From: Gnetum montanum
Lineage: Eukaryota; Streptophyta; Gnetopsida; Gnetales; Gnetaceae
Assembly (NCBI GenBank): GCA_015680685.1
Contig: MNCI01030517.1
Location: forward strand, 514,034 to 578,033
Length of the DNA stretch: 64,000 bases
Direction of reading: 5' to 3'
This document shows positions 35,484 through 48,120 of this stretch, one piece after another. Below the pieces are notes generated by a model, which was not told the origin of the DNA, made no database searches, and saw only the letters and a program-made list of their open reading frames with translations. The stretch's first letter is position 1, and every line of letters begins with the position of its first letter. The position numbers and the translations under genes were made by a program.

Positions 35484-35879
35484 TTTGCTTGATTTCTGTG
35501 ACCATATCTATTTTCCCCCATCACCAACATTGTCATTTTCAAGCTTTTCCTAATTTTTGTAACCAAAACTTGCAAAAGATCAATGTTGTGGCTTCCTCCT
35601 ATGACCAATTCTATAGTGTAGAAGTTACAATTGGTTGGGTGTTGGCTGTTCATAGTAGTTGCTATGAATTTTTCGATCCAAATCCAGCGTTGAAACATTT
35701 TTCCCTTTTATTTACTTTTTGTTACCAATTTTTTTTAGTTTTTAAGATTGGTGGTGCAACCCTTCTGGAAACTACCAAACTTATAAAAGTTAACTTCCCC
35801 CCCATCTTTCTTAGCTAAGAAAATTGGTAGCTACTAAAACCAAGTTTTAGTGAAAAAACCAAAACTTTTTACTTTGGAT

Positions 35880-36520
35880 TTCATCCTTCCCACATCATCA
35901 ATGTTGGATTAGAAGGTGTGAGATTTCCATCATCTCATATCCCTTCTTTCCCCCATTGCCATACCTAGTGTAGAGGCAATTAGGGGGCCAAAGTTGGTGA
36001 GGCTTGTTACCAATGTTTCTAACTTTCAATTTTTGGTAAAAGTGTAAATCCACTTTAACCTTCACTTACTAAGTTTAGTAAGTACTTCATTTTCAACCAA
36101 TTTTTCTTCCTATGAGCATTTTTGAATCACACTTATTGGGATTTACTACTATTGTTGCCCTTTATAACCTATTTTAAGTGATTTTGACATCTCTAATTTT
36201 CAACCTTCCCCTCATCAATGATGAAATAGAAGGTATGAGATTCCCAACATCTCATACCCTTTTCTTTCCTCCCCTACCATACCCAATGTAGAGGTAGTTA
36301 GGGGCTAGCATTGGTGAGGCTTGTTACCAACTTTTCCAGCTTTTCATTTTCGATAAAGGGGTAAAACCCCTTTTCCCCCACTTACTAATTATAGTAAGTA
36401 CTCCATTTTAGCTATTTTTCTTCCTTGTAAATGTTTTTGAATTTTCTTTGCTAGAATTTACTTTTGTTTTATCATTTATAGTCAAGTTTAGGCCATTTTT
36501 AGCAAAATAACCTTTTGTTT
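35880..36520 (+). repeat. Two diverged tandem units of about 320 bp
   Basis: Unit 1 from about 35880 and unit 2 from about 36200 share, in order, CCTTCCC..CATCAATG, a block with CATACC..TGTAGAGGYARTTAGGGG, GGTGAGGCTTGTTACCAA, and CACTTACTAA..TAGTAAGTACT. Offsets between matching words are 315-319 bp. The function is not clear; they lie in the leader of F. Confidence 0.7.
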
Positions 36521-37690
36521 CTTACCCTACTCTAGGAATCAAGTGTAGTAATATTTCCAATCCTTGATCTTTTGGGAGATGAGGGTCATTTGCATATGTT
36601 ATTCCACCATCTCTTATGAGAGTGCTACTTTGTCTTGAATGATATGTCAGTAGCGTACCAATGTGATACCTTTAGTCCACAATTCCATTGAGTTATCCAC
36701 TTGGGCTTCCACAAAGGTCATGTGATCTTGAAAATCTCTAATCATATCTTTCTACTATTGAGTCTTATCCCTTGAGACCATAACTTCCTCTGATAGGGAT
36801 TCATTTGACCTCTCTAGCTCCCATGAAGGTTTTGGTCATGACATTGCTAGATTAGTAGTAGTTTTGTACAACTTCAAGGGTACACTAGATACATTAGAGG
36901 GAAGCTTAGGAAAGGAGTTAATTTCCATGTGTCAGCTAGGGTTCCACTCCATAAAAGATACTACACAATCATGAAATATAGCCATAAACATAATGTACAA
37001 CCTAAGATGGCCATAACATAAGCATAACCCATAACATGGTTGAACAACTAAGTCATATAAAATAAAGTCCTTACCTATCTTGGGTGAAACCTTTTGCAAC
37101 TAGTCAATGATGTCTTTAGCCATCCCCCACATGAATTCCACCTTATCTAGGATCTCTACTGATGGTTTCACAAAAAACTTAGGGACAAGGGCTTGCACCA
37201 GTGGCTTAGGAATTACTAAGATCATAAAAATCATCAAATGGTTAGGATGCAAATTAAAATAATAATATATCACAAAAGTGTTAAGACATAGGAATACCAG
37301 GTTCCTTCTCTTCGTCTAGAAAGATGATGAGGGATGTTCCTAGCACTGCATCATTGAACAAGACATCTAGATCATTTATGTCTACCTTAGGTTGTTGTAG
37401 GAGCACCTCTTCTACATGTCTTTGTTCCTCCTCCATGATAGCTTGGGCTACCATGTCTTAATGTTTGTCTGCAATCATAGCACAGAGAAAACTAGTTAAC
37501 ACATGAAACTATTATATAGCCATAAACCTTAAAATAGCCAAACATAGATAAAGCATACATGTGACAACTTGCTATGATGTCATAAGCTTAAAATTAATCA
37601 TATTTAGGGTAGATTGGTTTGATGCTGGTAGTGCTTCCTTTGTGGGCCTCTTGAGTTTCTTCTTGGCTACCCCTTCAAACTTCCTATGCT
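36500..37690 (-). pseudogene. H: 3' half of a third accessory gene (aORF) copy
   Basis: Minus-strand exons resemble the 3' part of aORF D. One segment (about 37440-37300) reads EEEQRHVEEVLLQQ then DLDVLFNDAVLG. The next (about 37230-37075) contains EILDKVEFMWGMAKDIID and ends SPKIG before GTAAGG, matching ETLDKFAFMQGIVDDVIDH..DPKIG|GT in D (51000-50935). A further one (36970-36840) reads EWNP..FPKLPSNVSSVPLKLYK against WDPN..VIPKFLPEVEQVPHHMYN in D. The 5' half is absent; the join to array 2 of C is near 37700. Product unknown. Confidence 0.55.
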
Positions 37691-37734
37691 ATCATTTGAG
37701 TTTAACATCATAACACAAGGACATGTTGTGCTAG

Positions 37735-37905
37735 TTTACTATCATGACAAACAATTTGTGATAGTTTAACATTGTAGCAAATGATTTGTTCTAATTTATA
37801 GTCATAGCAGGCTTACTATGCTAGTTTATAGTCATAGTAGACTTGCCATAATAGTTTATAGTCATAGTAGACTTGTTATGCTAGTTTATAGTCATAGCGG
37901 ACTTG
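37735..37905 (-). repeat. Array 2 of element C/E
   Basis: Four to five units of CTATGACTATAAACTAGCATA, minus strand, directly after the pol end and the donor-like GTAAGC (37912). Confidence 0.65.
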
Positions 37906-37911
37906 TGCTTA

Positions 37912-39300
37912 CCTTGCTTTGTTGAGATGTACTGCTATGTACTAGGCATAGTTAGGCTTCAAGTAAGAATGGTTGATTAGATTTACAAACTCATTATTAT
38001 CTTGGTTAGCAAGCTTGAATGCTCCATTTTCATAGGCCTTGATGACTAAGAAAGGCCCTTTCTAGTTGGCTGAAAATTTGTCTATAGGTTCATAAATGGC
38101 CTTGAGGACTTTCTTGATCCATCACTCATGCTGGTTGTGATAGTGTTTCTACTATTACTTTTCTTGGTACCATTCGATGTGATCAAGTGTCTACATGTGC
38201 TCCTCCTCTATTGAGTCAAGGTTTATAGTCCTTAACTCATCATTCTGGGCTTCATCGATGAAGCTTGAGAGGATCACTTAGAGTGATGAAATTTGCAATT
38301 CAAGAGGAAAAATTGCTTTAAACTTGTAAACAAGGTTATATGGCATCTTACCTATTGTTGTTCTACATGTCGTGTGGTAGGCCCAAAGTTCATAGACTAA
38401 TTGCTCATGCCATTGTCATTTACTACTATTGAGAATCTTCTTTAGAAGGTTGAAGATGACTTTGTTTGTGGCCTTCACTTGGCCATTCGCCTACAAGTAG
38501 TACAGTGACAAGAAAGAATGTTTAATATCAAAGCATTTGAAAAAGTCCTTAGTTTTAGCATTGCTAAATTATGGCCCATTTTTCATTACTATGGTCATGG
38601 GTAAACCAAAATGGATCACTATGTTATCAAGCACAAATTTGCAAAATTGCTGTGATATTATCTTCCTAAGGGGAATAGCCTCAACCCACTTGGTAAAGTA
38701 CTCAATTGTAATTATAATGAAGCTATGCCTTGTAGAGGACTTGGGTGTTATAGGTCCAATGATGTCCAAACCCCAACATTGGAATAGCCACGTGATTTGC
38801 ATTGTGTGTAGTTCAGTTGGTGACATGTGCATTAGGTTGCCATGCCATTGATAAAAATCACATGTTTTGATCTTGGAGATACAATTGCACTCCATGAAAG
38901 GTCAATAATAGCCTAAGCATCTAATTTTCACTGACATTACCTTCGGTGCTATATGACCTTCACACAATCCCTCATGGACTTATTCAATGATGGTTTGCAC
39001 TTCATTGTTGCTCACATAGGTTAATAGTATGCCATTATAGGATTTGTGACATAACATGTTATCTCCCATGATGATGTACTATTGCAATCATTTATGCATT
39101 GCATCCTTTTGGGTAGTAGTTAGATGTTGCAAAGGTTCACCTTGTTGAAGGTATGCCTTCATGTCATCGTACCATTCTACTACATAGGTCATGCTTACTA
39201 TGGATATGGATGTAATATTAGTGGTTTGTATGATAGAAACAATGCAATCCACCACCGAGGTGGGCAATGCATGAAACATGTCAAGCGCAATGCTTAAGGC
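37912..39300 (-). pseudogene. C/E integrase, broken
   Basis: Minus strand. Open at 38895-38569: CDFYQWHGNLMH (zinc-binding end), WGLDIIGPITP (first catalytic Asp), FTKWVEAIPLRK, FGLPMTIVMKNGP, where the second Asp is replaced by Lys. The NGQVKATNK segment near 38480 has Lys for the catalytic Glu. The C-terminus has DKFSANxKGPFLV-like sequence near 38060 and ends near 37930 at a TAG. Two of three DDE residues are lost, so this copy cannot act. Confidence 0.75.
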
Positions 39301-39745
39301 CAATGTTGCTAAGGTGTCAACAATGGCATTTTTTTTCTTAGGGATATATTGAACATTAGCAATTGCAAACTATTTAAGAAAGTGCTTCGGTAGGTCATAG
39401 TAAGGTCGTACATGTTGGGCCTTACAATTGTAAACCTTGGCTACCTAGTCAATCACTAACTACAAGTCACCTTGGATTACTATGCTTTAGATTCCTAGGT
39501 TGTGGGCTACTAAGATACCTCCAAGAAGACCTTCATACTCCACTATGTTGTTAGTGCAAGGAAATGAAAAATGATACTTGAAGGGTTGGATCTCCCCATA
39601 GGGAAATGTGATAACAGTAGTGGTACTACCCCCTTGAGAGGTTGAAGCATTGTCAAAGTGCAAGAGTGCATTGAAGTTGTTAGGCACTTAATTTACACTA
39701 CTGACATGCTCATCCAAGAATTTTGGATCAATTGTTACTTGATCA
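39300..39745 (-). pseudogene. C/E archaeal-type RNase H (aRNH)
   Basis: Minus strand 39687-39487: LLHFDNASTSQGG with the first Asp, then FKYHFSFPCTNNIVEYEGLL with the Glu. It lies after the ordinary RNase H and before integrase, the order usual for Tat elements and seen also in D. Continues to about 39300 with stops. Confidence 0.75.
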
Positions 39746-41434
39746 TGAATGGGCAAGGTCATGAGTTATGTGGTTATATCTTGACCTTTGGTTGAGGCTT
39801 GTGCAATGTAATGTATGTCACACTCCACTATTATTTCTTTCCATCATGCGATAAAACTACTCTCGTAAATGTTCATTGTAATCGCTCGGAGTACGTTACC
39901 CTTGCAAATGATGTTGACTTGATTGTGGAAAAGATAGTGCCTCCATTTCTTAAGTGAAAATACTAAGACAAGGTAATTATTTTCCACATCATTATATTTT
40001 GCTTCATGGGAAACCAATGCATGGCTTAAGTAGTATATTAGGACCTCTATGACATCATCTTGCTTTTGGCAAAGTAGAGAAGCAATGAACATGTTAGAAG
40101 TAACAAGGTAGATGTAAAAAGGGTTTATCTCCTCATGGAGGGGTGAACCATTGGAAGTTGAGCCAAGTCCTATTTAAGGTTGTCAAATGTCTATTGGCAT
40201 TGAGCTGTCCACTCAAAGTGGACTCCTTTTTGAGTAGATGTTGCATTGGCTATAACTTATTGGTCAACCATGTGATAAAAATGTGTATAAATTATAATGT
40301 ACCTTGTAACCCTTGTAGATCCTTAAGGTTAGCTACTAGTGCTAAGTTGATTATGGCCTTAACCTTATTAGGGTTTGCACATATGTCTACTTTAGATACT
40401 ACAAAACCTAGCATCTAGATTATTTTGACGTTGAAAACACATTTCGTGGGGTTTAATCTAAGGTCATGTTTTAGGCAACATTTAACTACTAGGTCCAAAT
40501 TATCTACATGGTTGTGAGCTACCTTGGACTTAACTATAATTTCATCAATGTAATCATTGAGAAAACCTAACATGTAATCACTAAAGATGTAATTCATTGC
40601 ATGATGATAATTTTTTTTTGGTTCTTAAGATTGAAAGGCATCATGGTGTAATAGAACATACCCAAAGGGATCATAAAGGTTATGCTAAGCTGGTGCTCTA
40701 GGTTAATCTAAATTTGGTTGTAGCCCAAGAACCAATCCATGAAGGATAAAAAGGTGTGACTAGTAGTGGTATCGATCAATTGATCAATACTGGGAAATGG
40801 AAAATTATCTTTAATGGTTGCCTTATTTAGGTCCTGAAATTCTATGCAAATGTGTATACTTCTATTTTTCTTAGGCACAACCACAATGTTGAAGACCCAA
40901 TCTATGTAGTTAATGACCTAGATGAAAACAACTTTTTAAAGCTTGGTGATTTCATCAAAGACTACCAATGCCACCTTAGGCCTAACCTTACACAATTTTT
41001 GATTAATTGGCTTAATGCTAGGATCATGGATAATGTTATGCTAGAATACACATAGCTCTAGGCTTGGCATGTCTTTGTAAGACCCTAAAAATGCCTTAAT
41101 TTATCATTAAGCACTTTAGTAATCTTCTGGGCATGTTGAGGCTCTAACAAAGAACTAAGTTTCAATACTTTTGGTTCACCACTAACCATAGCTATAGGGA
41201 TTTCAATGAGGGGATTCTCAATGATGTCACTTGCCTCTAAATTGAGAGCCTTAACTAGATGGTTAGGTCAATCTAGCAGTTCCTTTATAGAATTTATGTA
41301 TTCATCATAGGCTATGGGCTCAAGGTCTAGGCATTGTAAATTGATGCATCACGTGGAATCACCATGGGACCCGGTGAGGACTAGAGGCAAGTGAAGATGC
41401 TCATATGTAGTCATGTTGTATTCCTATGAATGTC
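39746..41434 (-). pseudogene. pol: C/E pol start, reverse transcriptase and RNase H
   Basis: Minus strand. After the acceptor-like TTTTTCTAG|G (41435) the reading begins MTTYEHLHLPLVLTG at 41416, as MNVYESLHSPLVLT in D. RT motifs: MMPFNLKN near 40640 (Gly usual at the fourth position), the catalytic box as YIDEII (second Asp to Glu) near 40545, and CCLKHDLRLNPTKCVFNV. Ordinary RNase H at 40092-39844: HALVSHEAKYNDVENNYLVL, FSLKKWRHYLF. Multiple stops. Confidence 0.75.
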
Positions 41435-41445
41435 CTAGAAAAACC
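41430..41445 (-). other. Splice-acceptor-like site before pol of C/E
   Basis: Minus strand GGTTTTTCTAG|GACAT, preceded by GCAACTTGACATTTTGTTGG, matching D 54920-54950 and A 23175-23210. Confidence 0.5.
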
Positions 41446-41569
41446 ACCAACAAAATGTCAAGTTGCACCTATCTTAATGAAGTTAATATGCACAAATAGA
41501 GGAAATTAATGCCATGAAAATTTTCCTAAGTATGCACATGTAATGTTAAAGAAACTAAGCATGTGTGAG

Positions 41570-41700
41570 TTAGTTTTAGGCCTTGGTAGGCAATGGGTGC
41601 TATTTTAAGATCTTAGTGAACCATGGGTGCACTAGTTTAAGGTCTTTGTAGACCATGGTATGCTGAATGTGTTATTTTGAGCAAGGTTGGTAGTGTATGG
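41570..41700 (-). repeat. Array 1-type units of C/E
   Basis: Three units of GACCTTAAACTAGTGCAC / GATCTTAAAATAGCACCC / GGCCTAAAACTAAC on the minus strand. Confidence 0.55.
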
Positions 41701-41874
41701 AATGTGAAATTATCCTGGGTGTTCACTGGCCAATGAGAAAAATTGAAAATTTTTCTAATTCTAGGTGACTACGATCTCACCCAACTACACTCCCACCCAA
41801 CTATGTCCTCCACTATGTAAATAGTGTTGAGTGTAGTCTTAGGGTTGGTAAATCATTAAGTGGTCCTAGGATTG

Positions 41875-41882
41875 TATAAAAA
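41875..41882 (+). promoter_or_regulatory. TATA box for aORF E (plus strand)
   Basis: TATAAAAA lies 124 bp before the ATG of exon 1. D has ATATAAATA 157-165 bp before its own ATG. Its direction is opposite to pol of the same element. Confidence 0.45.
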
Positions 41883-41998
41883 TGCATTTTACCATGGCTA
41901 AGTTTGACATTTTCAAAGTTGCAAAATGGAAATTTCAGAGCATAGATTTTTTATTATTGTAGTGTGCTACTAGTGAAGAGAGCATATTTGTTGCCAAG

Positions 41999-42117
41999 AT
42001 GATGCACCAAAGTGGAAACTTGCACTCCAGAATAGTGAACATGGACAAGGGAGAATGAGCATTGGGCTACCTACCACAGGCACATGTGGAAGAGAGGATG
42101 GCACCACCATCTACTAG
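41999..42117 (+). pseudogene. aORF E exon 1
   Basis: ATG 41999 to AG 42117 followed by GT: 119 nt, the same length as exon 1 of aORF D. The first 19 residues align with D without a gap (both start Met, share S, H, N, D, G, E, ending NxDxGE), and the exon ends LPxAHxExR..R with the split codon AG|. One in-frame TGA (42056-42058) breaks it. Exons 2-4 follow at 60578-61779, beyond the inserted element D. It lies antisense to pol of its own element, 565 bp away. Confidence 0.65.
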
Positions 42118-43212
42118 GTACCCCAACAAAGCTCTCCCATTCTTGTCATTTTTCTTACATTTGTTTTTGCACTTTGGGGGCTTTGGCCTTTGGATTTGTT
42201 GGCACCCTACCATGGCAAGGGATCACCACTATCATGGATGATTTTGGCCACCATTATTGGAGAAAGGATGCATGGGTCTACAAGCAGTTTGTACCATGAA
42301 GGTTTTGCTTATAGGGCAATGAGTGTTTCAAGGGTTGTAGCTATGGTTAGATTTTTTGTGCGGAAGGGTTTTGGAGGTTATGAATATGGTGATGTGTATT
42401 GTAGTTGCATAGGAAAGGGAAAGGACTATTGATGCATAGCACAGTGTAGCTATGGGCTATGCACAAAATGGTATGGTTGAGACTAACATTGGGATGTTCG
42501 GGTCATGTAAGGGTTTCTACCTTTTTTTTTCTTTGCTTATAAAAATTTTCATGTTTGATGCACAAGCTAGGCAGGAACTAAGGTTTGGGTTGTAGCCAAG
42601 GATGATTAGCCACACATGTGAGGGTTTTGTAATGAAAAAAATTTTGTTTGAAATTTTCTATGGTATAGAGCATGGATTTGAATTTTGATAGCATCAGTGG
42701 CTAGGAGCCACCATCCGTGGGGCAAGGGTTACACATTTTTTTTATTTTTGTGAAAATATTTGGATGTGAGGTATGGATGAGGGTGCCAATGGCAACCATG
42801 TGATAATGCCAATAATGATAAACTTGCAATAGTGCTAAACCTATGGACTCTAATGATGCCAAACTGCCAAAACATGCAAATTATGATGCTAATGATGTTA
42901 ACCATGTGGACCATAACAATGCTAAAGACACAATAACTATAAACCATCATGATGCTAAAAATGTGAATAGATGTTAAATGGAACACCAATCCTATGCAAA
43001 ACATGTTGTACTCTAGTGAGTACCAGGTGTGTCAAATGTATTTGTTGACATCCTATACTCACAGGGCCATAAGGGGCACTTGTTGAAATTAAAATATTCT
43101 ATTAGTCTATCTTACATTATACTTAATTTGCCAACTTAATTTAATGATTTTTGTATCAAAATTACATCTATGTGTATGCTAACACTTCGTTGGTTGCTGT
43201 GAAATTGTCGGA
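42118..43212 (+). other. Intron 1 of aORF E, left part
   Basis: Starts GTACCCC after exon 1. D is inserted near its 3' end; the remaining intron end is 60570-60577 (TCACATAG). Intron 1 in D is 848 bp, here about 1.1 kb without the insertion. ORFs inside (42084-42432) have no support. Confidence 0.5.
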
Positions 43213-45120
43213 TGAAACACCACCAATTTTAGGTTTCTATAGTTCAATGATAAATATTTCTAATTGTAAAAACTTGGCAAAATTTTTCTAAGTTTGGTGT
43301 TATGCTTTCCAATGTAGCTAGCATAGCACACATTGAGGCCTATTTTGCAATATTTTTCTAAGTGTCAGCAACAGTTTCATGAAAATTTTTCTAAGTATCT
43401 TGCTACACTCTTAGTCTACCTGCTATGCTTCCTAGCATAGCCAGTGTAGCACACACTTCTATGGCTATTTTACCCAAGTGTCAAGCCAAAATTGATCAAG
43501 GGTTGCTTGGGATGGATGAAATAGTTTGGAAAATTTTCTATCTCTTGGGTTTTCATGCTTGTTATGCTCCCAAGTGTACCTAGCTTACACATGTCCTAGT
43601 TGCCAGCTCGCCCAAATACTAGGCTAGAGTTTGTCAAAAGTGCTCAAGATGGCAAAAATAGTTCAGAAAATTTTCTATCTTTTAGGTTGCTATGATCTTC
43701 TACACTCCACAACATAGGAAGCATGACACAAGTTCAGGTGTCTTGTTTTGCCTAAGTGTTGGATAAGGAATTGTCAAGCTAGCTTAACATGGAAGACACA
43801 TTTGGCACATTTCCTAACTTCTGAGGATGCTTATCCTACTACGCCCCAGAGCATAGCTAGCATGCCATGAAGGAGGACTACAGATTTCATCAAAATTTGG
43901 GTAAGTGTTCCTACTATTCTCCCTAGTGTAGCTAGCATAACTAGTGTGAAAAATCAAAATTTTGCAAATTTTCACTAAAGTGTTGTGTTACACTCTAGAG
44001 CATAGCTAGCTTCATAATAGAAAAAAGTCTGTGATAGCCTCTAAAAGCCTCCAAAATTTGGCATTAGCCTTTATCCAAACTTTGACATCCCTTTAGTAGC
44101 CAAGATCATCAAGTTGTATCTCTTTTGCACCTCCCATTAATCCCCAAAATTGTCTCTACACTTGATCCTACTCAAAAGAGCGGGAAGACGTAGTCTTGGA
44201 GCATAGTCTCGAAGTTGCATTGTCTTTGCACTATTTCTAGGTATATTGTGGCATCTCAAACTTTGGCACATGCAATTTGGATAGTGTGGTCATAGTTCAT
44301 CAGTCTTTGGATACTTGTTGTTGTCCTTCATAAGGTGACACTTTGCTAATCTCATGAGAGTGTAACATATCATTGTAACATGTCAGTGTAACCTTGTCTA
44401 TGCTCATGCCACATGGCACTCATGCCATGTGGTGCACGATTTGCATTTGATGATAAACCTAGCCCTATAAATACCCTAACATTTATCACTCTAGGGGTGG
44501 AAAAATAAAAAGTGAATTGAGCATTTCAGCTATCTAAGCATCCCCAACACTCTCACATTTGAGCACCCGAGCTTCACACCTTGATGTCTCCCAGAATGTA
44601 GTCCACCTTTGCATTTGCAAAACATGAAAACAGTCAACCTAGTAGATTCAGCCTCCCTTGTAACCACTAGCATCACATTCTAGACATCTTAAAGACTATG
44701 ACTACATTGCTACATTGCTACTATGCCTAGTTGACATCGCATACCATTATCACCTCCTATCTAGCAAAAGCTACACTTCCTAGTTTTGAGGTGGTGCATT
44801 TCTTTGTTCTCAAGCTTTGTTTCATTTCTTTTCTAAGAATTTTTCTTTGATATTAAGCATAATTCTTACATTTCTCCATTGTTCAATACATATTTTCACA
44901 TTCACATTATTTTTTGGACAAGGACTCTCTACTACACTCTTGCTTGTTGTCTTGGTGTCCACACGTAATGCTCTATAAAACCCTCTTACAAATAATTGTT
45001 TTAACACCATGTTCAGGGCACCTCATTTACATTTCCCAGCATGACTCTCACATGGATTTGGGGTTAGGTTGTATGCCCATCGACCTCTCAGTGTTCCAGT
45101 TGCCAACATTTTTAGACATG
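43213..45120 (+). repeat. D 5' LTR (about 1.9 kb)
   Basis: Starts TGAAACACCACC; ends near 45120 before ATAGTTTTTGG and CTAGAAGTAGGG. The TATA box is at 44466-44473 (CCTATAAATACCC). A perfect hairpin CCACATGGCA-CTCA-TGCCATGTGG (44409-44432) lies 34 bp before it. U3 has dispersed TTTTCTAAGTRT and AGCATAGCNAGCAT words. Confidence 0.75.
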
Positions 45121-45128
45121 ATAGTTTT

Positions 45129-45145
45129 TGGTACTAGAAGTAGGG
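45129..45145 (+). other. PBS-like motif of D
   Basis: TGGTACTAGAAGTAGGG after the 5' LTR, as in the other elements. Confidence 0.5.
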
Positions 45146-45599
45146 ACTCCCATTTCTTCTGTGTTCAAGGATAGTCCCACATGCTTTCTACACCTCCATC
45201 ATTAGTGGTAAGCTAGTGTAGACATAACACCCTTGTGGAAATACCATGGTAGTAGTTGGATCATAAGCTAGTGTAGGAGTTGTCTACATTTTAGTTGGTG
45301 TAGATTGGTCCCAATTGTCGATTCCCTTGGAACATTGTAGGACAAAAAGGCTAACTATTTCCTTCATGTCAAGCTCTGAGTGCTTTGGAGAGCATAACAA
45401 CCCTTTAGAGTGTAACAATCCATCAAAGTGTAATGAGCATAATGCCAAAGTTAATTTCGTTTTCGCAACATTTTCAAGAGTTAGTCATTTTTAGCCTAAT
45501 TTTACAGTTTGCATACTTAGTCAATTTTTTTCAATGTTTTTCACACTATAATGTTTTCTATCAGCACTTTCTCTTCTTGTGTTTTTTCTAAATAGAAAC

Positions 45600-47430
45600 A
45601 TGAATCCTATCAACACTTCAACCTTTGCTCTTAGCATGAAGGTGGCTCATCCTATTCAATAGGTGGGAGACGTTAAGTGACTACTCATCCCAATATGACC
45701 ACAATGGTAGTCTTTGAGACTACATAATCAATTGCCTAAATACAGGACATTGAACAACCGATGATACAATTTCCTTTGTGTGAAGATTTAGGTGGGCCTA
45801 TCATTAGATTACCAGGAAATAGAAGTGAAGCACAATTTTGAAATAATTTACCAAAATAGAAAGGAATTCCTTCCTACCCTTAACACAATCATCCCACTCA
45901 TTGACACCTTTAGGTGGCTCCTAGACCAACTTATTAGGGTGAGTGGGCCAAAAGAACAAGATGTGATATCAAACTATGATGAGCCCATGTAGGATGGGTA
46001 GGAGCAGCTTGAGTCCCATTCAGATAGTGTTGTCCCATTTTATGCCTCTATCCAATAGCCTGCCTCCACTTTTGTGCCACACCAGTCATAATCCTCTACC
46101 TTCTTTGAGGCTGTGGTGACACTTTTGCAATCTAAGTCCATGCCTATGATAGCTAGCCATTTCCTACTAGCATCCATGATGCCAACACTGCCATATGTGC
46201 ACATAATGTCCATATCTCAGTTACAGATAGGTCATATGTCCTTCATACCAACCATCTTAGTAGCACCTCCAAAAACTACCCAAGCCCTAACTACATGGTG
46301 GGCCATAACCTCTGTGCCTATGGCATAGCTATCACACATGCCTCAATGCACACAACCGCAGGCTGAAAAAGTGTCCATGTGGTGGCACAGCCCACAGTCG
46401 AGCTGTGGGCCACTCTAATGGCACCACTAGCAGCATAGCCAACACAACTTGCTACAACATCACTAAGTTTGGATCACACATTCCAACTCATCAAAACTCT
46501 CATAGAGGAGGTTAGGTAGCTTAAAGCAGGAAACTCAAAAATGGTCCACATGATGGAATTTTATCAAGATAACCCCTTTAGTCCTATAGTCCCACTGCTA
46601 ACTCTGCTTCCTAGGGTCCAACTTTTGCAATTCATGAAATACAATGGTGAGGGGAATCTGAATGGCCACCTAGTAACTTTTCATTCTAAATGCCTACTTT
46701 TGCAATCATTTCCACATGTAATCATCTGCATCTTTTCCATGTTCCTGATCAACAAAGCTCTTGATTGGTACTGTGCACTTCCTAGAGCTTCCATTTCAAC
46801 TTTAGAGGAGCTGCTAAACCAATTTATAACTCAATTCAAGTACAACTTGAAATCCAAGGCCACCTTAGACTAGCTAATGAACATCAAACAAGGGACATTA
46901 GAGCTAGTGCAAAAATTTATAAAATGTTGGAATGCTTCTCTCAATGAAATTCATGAGCTGATAGCAGAGACTCACCTTTTGGCTATCTTTAAGGATGTAG
47001 TAAAAGACTTTATCAATTCAAAGTTGTACTACTCAGCTCCATGCTCTCTCAGCCAAGCTTTTGCCAAAATGAAGAGCATACAAGATGTAGCAAAAGATAA
47101 TAAGGAACCAACCTATGTGGCCAAAAAAAATGCACATACAAAAAAGGACAAAGAAAAAGGGAAGTCCACAACAACCATTGTAGTTGTGGTTGATGAAACC
47201 AAACTTAATAACACTAAGCCAACAACCAAGGTACCTAAGGCCCTAACCAACAATAATAAGGCATTGAGTTCTAGCACTACGGGAAGCAACCAACCCACAT
47301 CATTGGTAGCCATGAGGCAAGCTTCTCAAAGGCCAAACTTTGAGCTCAAGGATAGCTCAAAGTACACCCCCTTTCCCATTAAGATATTCAAGCTCTTAGA
47401 TCAGTTTCTTAGTGTTGGGCACATTTAGCA
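45600..47430 (+). pseudogene. gag: D gag (N-terminal part and capsid), broken
   Basis: Starts at ATG 45600. The N-terminal part is broken (open 45792-45992 and 46113-46328). The capsid core is well kept at 46541-46873 (KYNGEGNLNGHLVTFHSKC, INKALDWYCALPRASIS, LLNQFITQFKYNL) and continues after one TAG (46871) to 47428: GTLELVQKFIKCWNASLNEI, ETHLLAIFKDVVKDFINSKL, then a Lys-rich linker. This is the best-preserved gag of the family in the window. Confidence 0.8.
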
Positions 47431-48120
47431 CAAACAAATGTTTAAGGATGAATGAAAATGCCATGAGAGGTACTGTGAAGTCCTTACAAACCCTTCTACA
47501 ACTATGCCAAATCCCTAAAAACTTTATATTGGATCAATACTACAACTATCACCAGTTGCATGGCCATGACACAAACTACTGCTTAGCATTGAAAGATGAC
47601 ATTCAATGCATGATTGACCAAGGAAAACTGGTCCTTGATGAAAGTAGTCTTGTATGGTCAAAAAATGAATCCATGAAGGTTTATAAGGATCCACTCAATG
47701 GCAGCAGTGCAAGTTACATCATTAATGCTATTAGCATTGATGACAATGCAGAATTGGCACATGAACCATTTGTGGTTCATGTACCTTTTGGTAATGATAG
47801 AGCCTCAACGTTGGCTAGATCATAGTCCTCTTTTGTCATCAAAGAACCACTTCAGGTTCCCATGATACCCTTTGTGGTTAGGGCCCTGTGGCATGTTGCA
47901 GCGATGACAACCTAGACACTTTCTATTATCAGGATGTCAAGACATGCAGACCCCCCACTTGCCCAGCGTCTAGTGGTGGGAACTACATCATAACCTACCT
48001 AACCAAAATCATACCCTAGGAAACATGATGACCATTTCACTGACAAAATGATAAGGAAGCACATTGAGCTAGGTTCTTCTAAGTCCATCCCCTTGTCAGT
48101 CATCCCCATGGCCACATTGT
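47431..48120 (+). pseudogene. D gag zinc-knuckle region
   Basis: Open at 47412-47825 after a frameshift: LCQIPKNFILDQYYNYHQLH then GHDTNYCLALKDDIQ, a knuckle of the CxxH..GH..C type with the first Cys as Tyr. Copies A and B have the same region more broken (20940, 30150). It would bind the genomic RNA. Confidence 0.65.

Noticed and set aside
38537-38851. Plus-strand ORF of 104 codons
   Set aside because: Shadow of the minus-strand integrase of C/E.
42084-42432. Plus-strand ORFs after exon 1 of aORF E
   Set aside because: They lie in the predicted intron and have no counterpart in aORF D.
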